Shown: one piece after another, positions 1-7,805 of the stretch
Layout: the number at the start of each line of letters is the position of its first letter
How positions within the stretch are numbered: position 1 is the first letter of the stretch
NCBI GenBank assembly: GCA_902493515.1
Contig: CABUPE010000021.1
Span: forward strand, 1-41,379
Direction of reading: 5' to 3'
Length of the DNA: 41,379 bases
Source: an uncultured Collinsella sp.
Lineage (GTDB): Bacteria > Actinomycetota > Coriobacteriia > Coriobacteriales > Coriobacteriaceae
The notes under the pieces: generated by a model
Databases searched by the model: none
What the model saw: the letters and a program-made list of their open reading frames with translations, nothing else
What the model was told of the DNA's origin: nothing
Program-made: the position numbers and the translations under genes

Positions 1-186
1 ATCGGGACTTGCAGCGACGGACCTCAGGACGCTCTTACACCACGTCTGCGCGCGCCACCGATGCTTTTCCCGATTTTGGCAAAAAACGTCGAATGTTGTG
101 ATGGTTTGAGGCGGGGTGAGGGGCACGGAAGGGTCAAAGCATCGTGCTCGGAGCGTGACTTTTTCGCCCCACTGCCGACACAAACC

Positions 187-217
187 TTGACTCTACAATC
201 GTTGTAGGGTTTTCACT
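187..217 (+). promoter_or_regulatory. MerR-type promoter of the MATE gene
   Basis: A -35 hexamer TTGACT (187-192) and a weak -10 TTCACT (212-217) are 19 bp apart. A perfect palindrome, CTACAATCGTTGTAG (193-207), fills the spacer. An over-long 19-bp spacer carrying an operator dyad is the known architecture of promoters activated by MerR-family regulators, many of which control multidrug exporters. No merR gene lies in the window, so the regulator is inferred. The rest of 1-259 shows nothing I can name. Confidence 0.55.
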
Positions 218-259
218 ACACTGGTACGTAAACGACCCAAGCCAGAAAGTGCCCCGCCC

Positions 260-1606
260 ATGGAACACGACCTCACACGCGGCAATGTCCTCAAGACCAT
301 CGCGGTCTTTGCCCTGCCCTATATGCTCTCGTACTTTTTGCAGATGCTCTACGGCATGGCCGACCTGTTCATGATGGGGCAGTTTAGCGGCGCTGCCGGC
401 ATCACCGCCGTGGGCAATGGTGCGCAGACGCTCTATATCATTACCGTGACGCTCGTGGGCCTGGCCATGGGAACGACGGTCATCGTCGGCCACGCAGTGG
501 GCTCGCGCCGCTTCGATCGCGCCGAGACCGCTATCGGCAACACCATCACGCTGTTTATGGGTGTCTCGGTGGTGCTGGCTGTTGTCCTGCTTGCACTGTG
601 CCCGCAGATCGTGGCACTCATTGGCACGCCGCCCGAGGCGGTCGAAGGCACTGCCGCCTACCTGCGTATCTGCTTTATCGGCATTCCCTTTATCGCCGCG
701 TACAACATCCTCTCGGCCATCTTTCGCGGGCTGGGCGATTCGCGCTCGCCTATGTACGTGATCGGCGTGGCATGTATCATCAACATCGCGCTCGACTTTC
801 TGTTCATTGGCCATATGGGGCTCGGCCCCGTGGGCGCGGCGCTCGGCACGGTGACCGCCCAGACGGCCAGCGTTGCCCTCGCGCTCATGTGGCTTAAGAG
901 CCGCCGCACGAACATCCACGTTAAGCGCAGCGACCTGCGTCCCCAGCCCGAGGTGCTCGGCAGTATCCTTAAGATCGGCGTGCCTGTGGCCGTGCAGGAC
1001 GGCTGCATCCAGGTGGCGTTTATGTTTATCACCGTCATCGCCAACCATCGTGGCCTGGTCGACGCCGCTGCCGTGGGCCTGGTCGAGAAGATGATCAGCT
1101 TTTTGTTCATTGTGCCGAGTTCCATGGGCGCCACCGTCAGCGCGCTCACGGCGCAAAACGCCGGCGCGGGCAAGGGCGACCGCGCGCGTCAGGTGCTTAA
1201 GGACGCCATGACGATCTCGGTGGCGTACGGCTGCCTGATCACGGTGCTGATGTGGCTGGTGGCGCCGGCGTTTATCGGCTTTTTTGCCAAGGACGCCGCG
1301 GTAGTCGCGGCCGGTACCGGCTATATGCGCAGCTACATTTTCGATGCAATCTTTGCCGGCATCCACATTTGCTTTAGCGGCTTTTTCGCTGCATACGGCA
1401 AGAGCTACATCGGCTTTGCGCACAACGTGCTGGCCGTGGCGCTCATTCGCGTGCCGGGCGCGTGGCTGCTGTCGAACGCCTATTCCAACAAGCTGTTTCC
1501 CATGGGCATCGCTTCGCCGTGCGGATCGATTTTGTCGGCGGTCATCTGCGTTGTCGCGTTTACCGTGCTCAACCGGCGCGGGGCTTTTAACAAGCTGATG
1601 GCGTAG
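260..1606 (+). CDS. MATE family multidrug efflux transporter
   Basis: This 448-residue, strongly hydrophobic protein is of normal MATE length (12 membrane helices). The N-terminus runs from a short cytoplasmic start into a helix with LPYMLSYFLQMLYGMADLFMMG, which matches the MATE pattern of a polar-aromatic first helix followed by D-x-F/M. The second half repeats this layout (PVAVQDGCIQVAFMFITVIA), as expected from the internal duplication of the family. Such proteins export cationic drugs or metabolites using a Na+ or H+ gradient. The ATG at 260 sits about 40 bp after the MerR-type promoter. No strong Shine-Dalgarno is visible, only GCCCCGCCC, so the start is not certain but no better one exists. 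The substrate is unknown. Confidence 0.9.
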   Translation: MEHDLTRGNVLKTIAVFALPYMLSYFLQMLYGMADLFMMGQFSGAAGITAVGNGAQTLYIITVTLVGLAMGTTVIVGHAVGSRRFDRAETAIGNTITLFMGVSVVLAVVLLALCPQIVALIGTPPEAVEGTAAYLRICFIGIPFIAAYNILSAIFRGLGDSRSPMYVIGVACIINIALDFLFIGHMGLGPVGAALGTVTAQTASVALALMWLKSRRTNIHVKRSDLRPQPEVLGSILKIGVPVAVQDGCIQVAFMFITVIANHRGLVDAAAVGLVEKMISFLFIVPSSMGATVSALTAQNAGAGKGDRARQVLKDAMTISVAYGCLITVLMWLVAPAFIGFFAKDAAVVAAGTGYMRSYIFDAIFAGIHICFSGFFAAYGKSYIGFAHNVLAVALIRVPGAWLLSNAYSNKLFPMGIASPCGSILSAVICVVAFTVLNRRGAFNKLMA

Positions 1607-1704
1607 CGGGGCGACGCGAGATCGCCCTGATCGACGACATCATCAGCGACGACCCCGCGACCCATGTGACGCAGATCACGGTGCCGGTTGCCCCAGCAAA
1701 GTAA
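1607..1704 (+). pseudogene. possible 3' remnant of a lost gene
   Basis: Directly after the MATE stop, another frame stays open and reads ALIDDIISDDPATHVTQI followed by TVPVAPAK and a TAA stop, then a strong terminator. The local codon use looks like real coding sequence and the tail resembles the C-terminus of a regulator-type protein. There is no start codon of its own, and in that frame the upstream part runs inside the MATE gene. I infer a leftover 3' end of a gene that once lay between MATE and the terminator. Family not identified. Confidence 0.3.
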
Positions 1705-1742
1705 GAACCGCCCGGAAGGCATCGTGCTTCCGGGCGGTTCTT
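1703..1742. terminator. bidirectional terminator between MATE and ligA
   Basis: A perfect 16-bp stem (arms 1703-1718 and 1727-1742, loop GCATCGTG) carries AA at its 5' side and TTCAATTT after it. It lies between the converging MATE and ligA genes and can serve both. Confidence 0.85.
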
Positions 1743-1761
1743 CAATTTGGTTATCGATGCA

Positions 1762-3990
1762 CTATGCCTGGGGCACCTGACCAGTAGCCAAGATCTGCTC
1801 GAACGCGTCCTCATCCAGCACGGGTACGCCCAGCTGCTCGGCCTTGGTAAGCTTGGAGCCCGCTTTGGGACCGGCGACCAGATAGCTCGTCTTCTTTGAC
1901 ACACTGCCCGAGACCTTGGCGCCGAGCACCTTGAGCGCCGCGCCCGCCTCGTCGCGCGTGCGGTTGACGAGCGTGCCGGTGAGCACGAAGGTCAGACCCG
2001 CAAGCGGCTGTGCGTCGGCGAGCTCGCCCGCCACGCCAGCGTCGGCTGCGGCTTGCGCGTGCGCGGCACCCAAGTCGACCTCGAGCGACAGACCCGCCTG
2101 ACGCAGGCGCTCCAGCACGGCAAGGTTCTCGGGCACGGCCAGGAACTGCTTGACGCTCGCCGCAATCTTAGGACCGATGCCCTCGCACTCGGCGATGTCC
2201 TCTTCACTCGCCAAGACGAGCTTGTCAATCGACAGGAATCGCTCGGCGATGACCTCGCCCACGCTCTTGCCCACGTGGCGGATGCCCAGGGCAAACAGCA
2301 CGCGACCGAGCGGCTGGCTCTTGGACTTGTTGAGCTCGGCGATGATTTTCTCGGCCGTCTTGAGGCCTACCGGAATGGGGTCACCCTTCTTGACGCCCTT
2401 TTTGCTGTTGGAGCTGGCATAGGTGCGCCCCGTGTCCAGTCCGGCGATGTCGTCAACCGTGAGCTGGTAGAAGTCAGCGACATCGTGAATCAGCCCGGCG
2501 GCGATCATCTTGTCGACAATCTCGTCGCCCAGGCCGTCGACGTCCATGCAGCCGCGGCTCACCCAGTGGAGCAGGCGCTCCTTGAGCTGCGCGGGGCAGT
2601 CGATGGAGACGCAGCGGTAAGCGACCTCGCCGTCCTCGTGGACCACGGGGCTGCCGCACACGGGGCAGACCTCGGGCATGTGCCAGTCGACCGAATCGGC
2701 CGGGCGCTTGTCGAGTACCGGGCCCACGACCTCCGGGATCACGTCACCCGCCTTGTGCACGATGATGGTATCGCCCTCGCGCACGTTTTTTCGGCGGATC
2801 TCGTCGATGTTGTGCAGCGTAGCGCGCGCGATGGTGGAGCCGGCGACCGTCACCGGATCGAACTCGGCGACCGGCGTGAGCACGCCGGTGCGGCCCACCT
2901 GGATGCGAATTTCGCGCAGGACGGTCTGCTTTTCCTCGGGCGGGAACTTAAAGGCAATGGCCCAGCGCGGCGCGCGGGCGGTAAAGCCCAGGTCGAGCTG
3001 CTGCTGAAAGCTATCGACCTTTACGACCACGCCGTCGATGTCGTAATCGAGGTCACCGCGGTGCTCGAGCGCCTGGGCGCAGAACTCGTGGACCTCGGCC
3101 GGCGTGGCGCAACGTGCCACGTTGGGGTTGACGCTAAAGCCGGCACTGCGCAGCCAATCGAGGAACTCGCGCTGGCTGTGGACGTGCAGCGGGTCGGTAT
3201 CGGCGATGGCATAGATAAAGGTGGCCAGGTCGCGGCGCGCCGTGACCTTGGGATCCTTTTGGCGCAGGCTGCCGGCGGCGGCGTTGCGCGGGTTGGCGAA
3301 GGGATCGCGACCCTCGGCATCGGCCTCGTCGTTCAGGCGCACAAAGCTGCCCTTAGGCATGTAGACCTCACCGCGCACTTCGATGGTACGCTCGCGGTCG
3401 GCGCCCATGTGAGCGAGCGCCGGCTCGGACAGGTGCATGGGCACGTCCTTGATGGTTCGCACGTTGAGCGACACGTCCTCGCCCGTTGTGCCGTCACCGC
3501 GCGTGGCGGCGCGCACAAAGGTGCCGTTTTGATAGGTAAGCGCCACGCCCAGACCGTCGATCTTAAGCTCGCAGGTATAGGTGACGCTGCCGGCACCGAG
3601 CGCATCCTCGGTGCGCTGGAGCCACGCGTCGAGTTCATCCAGATCCATGGCATCGTCCATGGAATACATGCGCGCCATATGCGTGACCGGCGTAAACTGC
3701 TCGCTCACGTAGCCGCCCACGCGCTGGGTATAGCTGTCGGACGTCACCAGGTCGGGATAGGTCGCCTCGATTTCCTGCAGCTCAACGAGCATTTTGTCAA
3801 AGGCGGCGTCCGTGATCTCAGGCGCATCGAGCATATAGTAGCGATAGGCGTGGTAATCGAGCTCATGGCGCAGCTCGGCCGCACGCGCTGCCGCCTGGGC
3901 ACGGGCGTCGGTCGGTGCGGTGGCTTCCGCGGTCGTGGGCGTTTCGGTATCGATGTCCACGCCGTCACCAAACAGGCTCGATTGCTCCAT
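1762..3990 (-). CDS. ligA: NAD-dependent DNA ligase LigA
   Basis: LigA seals nicks in duplex DNA during replication and repair, using NAD+ to adenylate itself. At 742 residues it is slightly longer than the usual 670, mainly through an N-terminal extension and a low-complexity Ala-rich stretch near residues 10-40. The adenylation motif KIDG puts the nucleotidyl lysine at Lys143. The four-cysteine zinc finger is C442, C445, C460 and C465. Helix-hairpin-helix motifs follow, and a BRCT domain fills residues about 663-742. I chose the ATG at 3990 because AAGGAG lies just upstream; the frame stays open to 4044 with no ribosome site there. It is monocistronic and converges on the MATE gene. Confidence 0.97.
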   Translation of the reverse strand: MEQSSLFGDGVDIDTETPTTAEATAPTDARAQAAARAAELRHELDYHAYRYYMLDAPEITDAAFDKMLVELQEIEATYPDLVTSDSYTQRVGGYVSEQFTPVTHMARMYSMDDAMDLDELDAWLQRTEDALGAGSVTYTCELKIDGLGVALTYQNGTFVRAATRGDGTTGEDVSLNVRTIKDVPMHLSEPALAHMGADRERTIEVRGEVYMPKGSFVRLNDEADAEGRDPFANPRNAAAGSLRQKDPKVTARRDLATFIYAIADTDPLHVHSQREFLDWLRSAGFSVNPNVARCATPAEVHEFCAQALEHRGDLDYDIDGVVVKVDSFQQQLDLGFTARAPRWAIAFKFPPEEKQTVLREIRIQVGRTGVLTPVAEFDPVTVAGSTIARATLHNIDEIRRKNVREGDTIIVHKAGDVIPEVVGPVLDKRPADSVDWHMPEVCPVCGSPVVHEDGEVAYRCVSIDCPAQLKERLLHWVSRGCMDVDGLGDEIVDKMIAAGLIHDVADFYQLTVDDIAGLDTGRTYASSNSKKGVKKGDPIPVGLKTAEKIIAELNKSKSQPLGRVLFALGIRHVGKSVGEVIAERFLSIDKLVLASEEDIAECEGIGPKIAASVKQFLAVPENLAVLERLRQAGLSLEVDLGAAHAQAAADAGVAGELADAQPLAGLTFVLTGTLVNRTRDEAGAALKVLGAKVSGSVSKKTSYLVAGPKAGSKLTKAEQLGVPVLDEDAFEQILATGQVPQA

Positions 3991-4098
3991 AGCGACACTC
4001 CTTCGCTCGATTTCAAACGGATACAAGAGTACCACCGGTCGCAACGGGGTCGAATAGCGGTCTCAAACCGCACCGAATCGGCAGCCGCCAGACCGGGG

Positions 4099-4303
4099 TG
4101 GACAGCTAGTTCAGATACGTATAATTCTGCGAGCCTGGTCGTGTTCAGACGTCATCATTCCAGCCAATTTGGCCGCCCCGGGGGCTGCACGACCGACTCG
4201 TTCCCCCTTCTAGACTCCCATCCGAACCCCTTCCCCATCCCAAAACAGCTCAAAACGCATGCTGAACCGCCTCGGATTTATACGTATCTGAACTAACTGT
4301 CCA
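4099..4303. repeat. 205-bp element bounded by 32-bp inverted repeats
   Basis: The left arm (4099-4130) and right arm (4272-4303) are inverted copies with about five mismatches, sharing the core AGTTCAGATACGTATAA. Each arm read inward looks like a promoter (TGGACA, 15 bp, then TATAAT or TATAAA), so two promoter-like sequences face each other across 140 bp of non-coding sequence. No target-site duplication is visible. This accounts for most of the gene-free stretch between ligA and the gene at 4420. It may be a MITE-like or other dispersed element; no function is assigned. Confidence 0.6.
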
Positions 4304-4373
4304 GGCTCACCCAGAATCGAGCAACTTCATATGCTCCTTTTTTAACTCAATTTATCGCAGTTAATATTTTATA

Positions 4374-4401
4374 TTGTGTTTGCAATATATTTTGGTATTA
4401 T
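4374..4401 (+). promoter_or_regulatory. putative promoter of the small-protein cassette
   Basis: In a very AT-rich stretch, TTGTGT (4374-4379) and TATTAT (4396-4401) are 16 bp apart. The ribosome-binding site GAGGTGATT of the next gene starts about 6 bp downstream of the -10, so if this promoter is used the leader is very short. Confidence 0.3.
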
Positions 4402-4419
4402 CAACGTGAGGTGATTGAA

Positions 4420-4821
4420 ATGAAGAATCAGTCCAAACGTTTCCTAACCATCCTCGTCCCCCTTGTCCTTATAGCAGCCGCTTTGCTCGGCTTTTTCTGG
4501 AAGGACATTCCCTTTTCGAAAGACCTTTCCTTGCGGGGCGAAGTCGTTGCTGTGTATCACCCTTCCGCCAGCGGGGCAAGCGAAGGCCGCTTCGTTATCG
4601 CAAGCGAGCAATTCCAATCCGCACCGCTGCACCTCAACTTCAAAATCGATTCAACCATCCCCATTAAGGATCAGGATGGTAAGAAGGCAGAAGTCGGAGC
4701 CATCAAAGAAGGTGTCTACGTTGACGTAACCTGCACCGTCAACACCAGCAGCGATCCCGATCCCACAAAGCTGCCCGCCCTCATAACGCCAACAGCCATC
4801 ATGATTACGCAAAAGGAATAG
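4420..4821 (+). CDS. small membrane-anchored or exported protein, unknown function
   Basis: The 133-residue protein starts with a basic stretch (MKNQSKR) and one hydrophobic segment (residues about 8-26), then a polar extracytoplasmic part of about 105 residues. There is no lipobox. The extracytoplasmic part is rich in beta-type sequence (LRGEVVAVYHPSASGASEGR), compatible with an OB-like or small beta domain, but I recognise no family. The ATG at 4420 is chosen over an in-frame GTG at 4411 because GAGGTGATT lies just before it and overlaps that GTG. It is the first gene of a four-gene plus-strand cassette that is more AT-rich than the surrounding chromosome, suggesting acquisition by transfer. 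Confidence 0.7.
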   Translation: MKNQSKRFLTILVPLVLIAAALLGFFWKDIPFSKDLSLRGEVVAVYHPSASGASEGRFVIASEQFQSAPLHLNFKIDSTIPIKDQDGKKAEVGAIKEGVYVDVTCTVNTSSDPDPTKLPALITPTAIMITQKE

Positions 4822-4875
4822 CTCGATGTCAGAAAGGAGTTTAAAAAATAATCACCAGACAGTTAGGAGCCAATG

Positions 4876-5244
4876 ATGAAAAAGGTTGCTTATTTACTCG
4901 CCGTCTGCCTTGTTGGGTTATCGTGCATGACCGCGCAGCCCGCCTTCGCAGCAGAAACCCATTCCTCTATCATTTCACCAGTTGCCGAAAGTCGTTCAAT
5001 CTACACCGCCGAAACCACCCTCGCCTATTCGAACGGCGTCAGGCTCCATGTTACTTACACTGTTAACGATACCTATGGAACGATAACAGGCATCAAATCC
5101 ATAAAGAACTGGACCTCCAATTCTCGAGTAAGCAACATCAGCTGGACTTATAGATACGGACTCAGCAACGGAAGCGCCGTCGTAACTGTTACTTACTATT
5201 ACAACGGCAGTTGGCATTCTGAAGCAAGAACTATCTATGCTTAG
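4876..5244 (+). CDS. small secreted protein, unknown function
   Basis: A typical Sec signal peptide opens this protein of about 122 residues: MKK, a hydrophobic core (VAYLLAVCLVGLSCMTA), then AFA-AE as a type I signal peptidase site. The mature part (about 95 residues) is Thr/Ser/Tyr-rich with alternating polar and aromatic residues (YGLSNGSAVVTVTYYY), suggesting a small all-beta extracellular domain. No cysteines remain after cleavage. AGGAG at 4865-4869 is 6 nt from the ATG at 4876 and only 3 nt from an ATG at 4873, so I prefer 4876. The gap to the previous gene is 54 bp and a terminator follows. The family is not recognised; a bacteriocin-like or surface role is possible but unproven. Confidence 0.7.
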   Translation: MKKVAYLLAVCLVGLSCMTAQPAFAAETHSSIISPVAESRSIYTAETTLAYSNGVRLHVTYTVNDTYGTITGIKSIKNWTSNSRVSNISWTYRYGLSNGSAVVTVTYYYNGSWHSEARTIYA

Positions 5245-5255
5245 GATTTTTTGGC

Positions 5256-5278
5256 TGCGGCATTGCCGCATCCTTTTT
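5256..5278 (+). terminator. terminator or attenuator before the DUF2975 gene
   Basis: TGCGGC (5256-5261), loop ATT and GCCGCA (5265-5270) are followed by TCCTTTTT. The structure ends only about 10 bp before the next start codon, so it could attenuate the two downstream genes rather than fully stop transcription. Confidence 0.65.
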
Positions 5279-5288
5279 GGGGTTAATT

Positions 5289-5810
5289 ATGGAAAGCTCA
5301 GATAAACGATGCTGTTTTAGCAATGTGATGTTGCTCGCCACTTTGTCTGTCGCAGCAATCATGGCGGCCTTCTCAGCGTTCAGCGTTGCCAACGAGGCGC
5401 GGGAGGTGCTCTTTGCACCCACTCCCTTCTATATTAATGGTGAGTCCATTCCGAGCGCCGTCCTTACCGCACTTGCCATCCGCGATGTTCTGGCCCTGGC
5501 GCTCTCAATCGCATGCCTGATTGTCTACTTGAACTTCTGCTTTGACGTCGTCAGTACTCAGTCGATATTCACGCGAAAACAATGCCGGCGTTTTCTGGTT
5601 GTTGGGCTTCTGCTGCTCATTTCTTCAATTGTCTCGATTACCTTCGATAACCTGTGTGCCGTCCAGCTCCCCAACGACGTCAGTATTACTGCAATTGGTA
5701 TCTTTGGTTTTAACGCTTGGACACTGGTTCTCGCTTTGTTTGCGCTATCCCTTTCGGCTATCTTTGAGTACGGGCGACTCTTGCAGTCGGACGTTGACGC
5801 CATTATTTAG
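5289..5810 (+). CDS. DUF2975-type integral membrane protein
   Basis: The 173-residue protein has four predicted membrane helices: around residues 12-33, 57-80, 97-117 and 134-156. The segment with SIFTRKQCRRFL before helix 3 and the ending EYGRLLQSDVDAII match the layout of DUF2975 proteins, which typically end in a YG-x-x-LQ-x-x-D-x-x-I pattern. Such proteins are very often encoded directly before a small Cro/CI-type HTH regulator, as here. Their biochemical function is not established. The ATG at 5289 is preferred over the in-frame TTG at 5277, which lies in the terminator tail. The ribosome site is weak (GGGG). Confidence 0.75.
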   Translation: MESSDKRCCFSNVMLLATLSVAAIMAAFSAFSVANEAREVLFAPTPFYINGESIPSAVLTALAIRDVLALALSIACLIVYLNFCFDVVSTQSIFTRKQCRRFLVVGLLLLISSIVSITFDNLCAVQLPNDVSITAIGIFGFNAWTLVLALFALSLSAIFEYGRLLQSDVDAII

Positions 5811-5822
5811 AAGGAGGGCAGC

Positions 5823-6074
5823 ATGCCAATCGTCATGAGACTCGATCGCGTCATGGCGGATCGCAAAATGTCCTCTCAAGAACTTGCCGACATTATCGGC
5901 ATCTCGCCCGTTAACGTTTCGCGCATTAAAACGGGGCGGCTCAAGGGCATTCGCTTTTCGACGTTGACCGCGATGTGCGAGGCACTTCACTGCAAACCTG
6001 GCGACATCATTGACTGGATGTCAGACGAAGAGTACATCGAGGCATTTGGAAGCCTTCCCAGCGACGAAGACTAA
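5823..6074 (+). CDS. YozG-type HTH regulator (Cro/CI family)
   Basis: The 83-residue protein is almost entirely one helix-turn-helix domain. MRLDRVMADRKMSSQELADI leads into the recognition region GISPVNVSRIKTGRLKGIRF, then CEALHCKPGDIIDW. This is the signature of the small YozG-like xenobiotic-response family, where a compact HTH ends in a C-x-PGD motif. AGGAGG at 5812-5817 gives a strong ribosome site, and the gene follows the membrane protein by 12 bp. By analogy with DUF2975-HTH pairs, it probably autoregulates this pair and may be controlled by its membrane partner; that is inference. Confidence 0.88.
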   Translation: MPIVMRLDRVMADRKMSSQELADIIGISPVNVSRIKTGRLKGIRFSTLTAMCEALHCKPGDIIDWMSDEEYIEAFGSLPSDED

Positions 6075-6120
6075 CCAAAATGATCCGTTTTCCTCCATCC
6101 CCAACGGATCGATGAGAAAA

Positions 6121-6156
6121 GAGGGGGCTGTCCCGCATTGACGGGACAGCCCCCTC
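6121..6156 (-). terminator. terminator of the htrA gene
   Basis: A 15-bp GC-rich stem (6121-6135 with 6142-6156, six-base loop) is followed on the minus strand by TTTTCTC. It lies 23 bp after the protease stop codon and can also end the plus-strand HTH gene. Confidence 0.85.
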
Positions 6157-6178
6157 TGGCATCGGTATGTGAGGCTCG

Positions 6179-7633
6179 TTAGTAGCCCTGGCCGTAGCCC
6201 TGGCCCTGCTGGCCCAGCAGCTCCTCCAGATACTGGCGCAACTGCTCGTCAGTAATGCCGCCGTTGCCGGTGTCGGTCGCGCTGTCGTCCTGCTGCTGGC
6301 TCTGCAGCTCCTCGTCAGAGCCCAGCTCAACCGTGACCTTCTTCTCTTCCTTGCCGCGCATGAGCGTGATCTCGACCTTCTCGCCCACCTCGTGGCTGCG
6401 CAGAGCGATGATCAGGCCATCGGCGCTCGTAATCTCATCGTCGCCCAGCTTGGTAATGACATCGCCCTCTTGGATGCCGGCCTTGGCAGCGGGACCGTCC
6501 TCGACGACGCTTGCCACGTAGGCGCCGCTATCGGTGCTGAGCTTGTTGGTACGGGCATTGAGCGCATTGACGCTCGAAAGCGTGGCGCCCAGGTACGGAT
6601 GAACCGGCGTCTTGCCGTCGATGATCTGGTCGGCAATGTTCTTGGCATAGTTGACCGGAATGGCAAAGCCCACGCCCGAGCTGGAGCCCGAATAGCTCTC
6701 GATGAGCGAGTTGATACCCACGAGCTCGCCGTTGTCGTTGACGAGCGCGCCGCCGGAGTTGCCCGGGTTGATGGCAGCATCGGTCTGGATCATGTTGGCG
6801 TAGATGGTGTTGCCGCTGGTAGAGCTCATGGCCGTGGAGCGATAGAGCGCCGACACGATGCCCGTGGAGACGGACTGCTCGTTGCCGAACGGCGAGCCGA
6901 TCGCCATGACCCACTCGCCCACGTTGAGCTTGGAGGAGTCGCCGATCTCGATCGGGGTGAGCTTGGAGGCGTCAGCATCCTTGAGCTTGATGACGGCGAG
7001 GTCGCTCGAGGCATCGTTGCCCACGAACTCAGCCTCGTAGGTGGTGCCGTCGTCCATGGTCACCACGTACTGGTCGTAGCCGTCGACCACGTGGTTGTTG
7101 GTGAGGATGTGGCCCTCGGTATCGAGCACCACGCCCGAACCGACGCTGCCCGAGCTATCCGACTCATCGGCAGACTGCGAAAGCGAGCCATTCTGGCTAC
7201 CGCTCGAAGTGGCGGTGATGGAAACGACGGAAGGCAGGGCCTTGGCAGAAACGGCCTCGGCCAGCGTGGTGTCCTCGGAGTCGATGGTGATCTTTTGCGT
7301 CGATGAACCCGAAGCACCCGCCGTCACGGCATTCTTTCCGCCGCCAATATTGAGCGTGCCACTCATAATGAGCGCGATGACCAGCAGAGCGCCGCACGCA
7401 CAGCCGGCGAGTGCCGTAATAAAGATCGGCAGCTTTTTGGTCTTGGTCTTGACCACCGTGTGCTTATTTACAACCTGCTGGCTGCCTAGCGGCTGGCCGG
7501 TCTGCGTGTCGTAAGCCTGCACGTAGGGAATGTTGCCGTCGGCAGGCGTCGATTCCACCTGCACACGCGGCTGCTGCTGGGTCTCGCCAGCGCTGCCCGC
7601 ATCCTGGGGACGCTGGGAATCGTTCTCGCTCAT
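6179..7633 (-). CDS. HtrA/DegP-type trypsin-like serine protease with PDZ domain
   Basis: This membrane-tethered protease of 484 residues degrades or processes misfolded extracytoplasmic proteins. A polar cytoplasmic N-terminus (1-67) precedes one membrane helix (68-91), then a Ser/Gly-rich linker. The catalytic triad is visible: His181 in TNNHVVDG, Asp211 in SSDLAVIKL and Ser293 in NPGNSGGAL. One PDZ domain spans about 355-460 (AYVASVVEDGPAAKAGIQEG). The C-terminus is Gln/Gly-rich and ends in GQGYGQGY, resembling tails of actinobacterial HtrA. I chose the ATG at 7633, which has AAAGGA upstream; the frame stays open another 13 codons. It stands alone, with terminators on both sides. Its closeness to the secreted-protein cassette upstream may be meaningful or accidental. 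Confidence 0.95.
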   Translation of the reverse strand: MSENDSQRPQDAGSAGETQQQPRVQVESTPADGNIPYVQAYDTQTGQPLGSQQVVNKHTVVKTKTKKLPIFITALAGCACGALLVIALIMSGTLNIGGGKNAVTAGASGSSTQKITIDSEDTTLAEAVSAKALPSVVSITATSSGSQNGSLSQSADESDSSGSVGSGVVLDTEGHILTNNHVVDGYDQYVVTMDDGTTYEAEFVGNDASSDLAVIKLKDADASKLTPIEIGDSSKLNVGEWVMAIGSPFGNEQSVSTGIVSALYRSTAMSSTSGNTIYANMIQTDAAINPGNSGGALVNDNGELVGINSLIESYSGSSSGVGFAIPVNYAKNIADQIIDGKTPVHPYLGATLSSVNALNARTNKLSTDSGAYVASVVEDGPAAKAGIQEGDVITKLGDDEITSADGLIIALRSHEVGEKVEITLMRGKEEKKVTVELGSDEELQSQQQDDSATDTGNGGITDEQLRQYLEELLGQQGQGYGQGY

Positions 7634-7662
7634 GGCTGCGATCCTTTCGTCAAATAACCAAA

Positions 7663-7686
7663 GGCCCGCCAAACATGTGGCGGGCC
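7663..7686 (-). terminator. hairpin between the cysteine-peptidase cassette and htrA
   Basis: The arms GGCCCGCC (7663-7670) and GGCGGGCC (7679-7686) pair perfectly. On the minus strand a short TTTGGTTATTT follows, so this may weakly terminate the cassette at 7806-9882. It also lies just 30 bp before the htrA start and could be part of that leader. Confidence 0.45.
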
Positions 7687-7805
7687 ATCATTGTTCACGT
7701 TGATTTGTACCCCAAGCTGGGCAGTCCCGAGCACTAGATGCCAAGATTTCAGCTTTGCTTAAGTAATGACATGCTTATAAGCCAATTCGTTTTATGCCGT
7801 CATGT

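Noticed and set aside
3..101. Open frame ending in SARATDAFPDFGKKRRML and a stop at the left edge
   Set aside because: It could be the end of a gene entering from the left, but it is too short and has no recognisable family or ribosome-coupled neighbour to call it.
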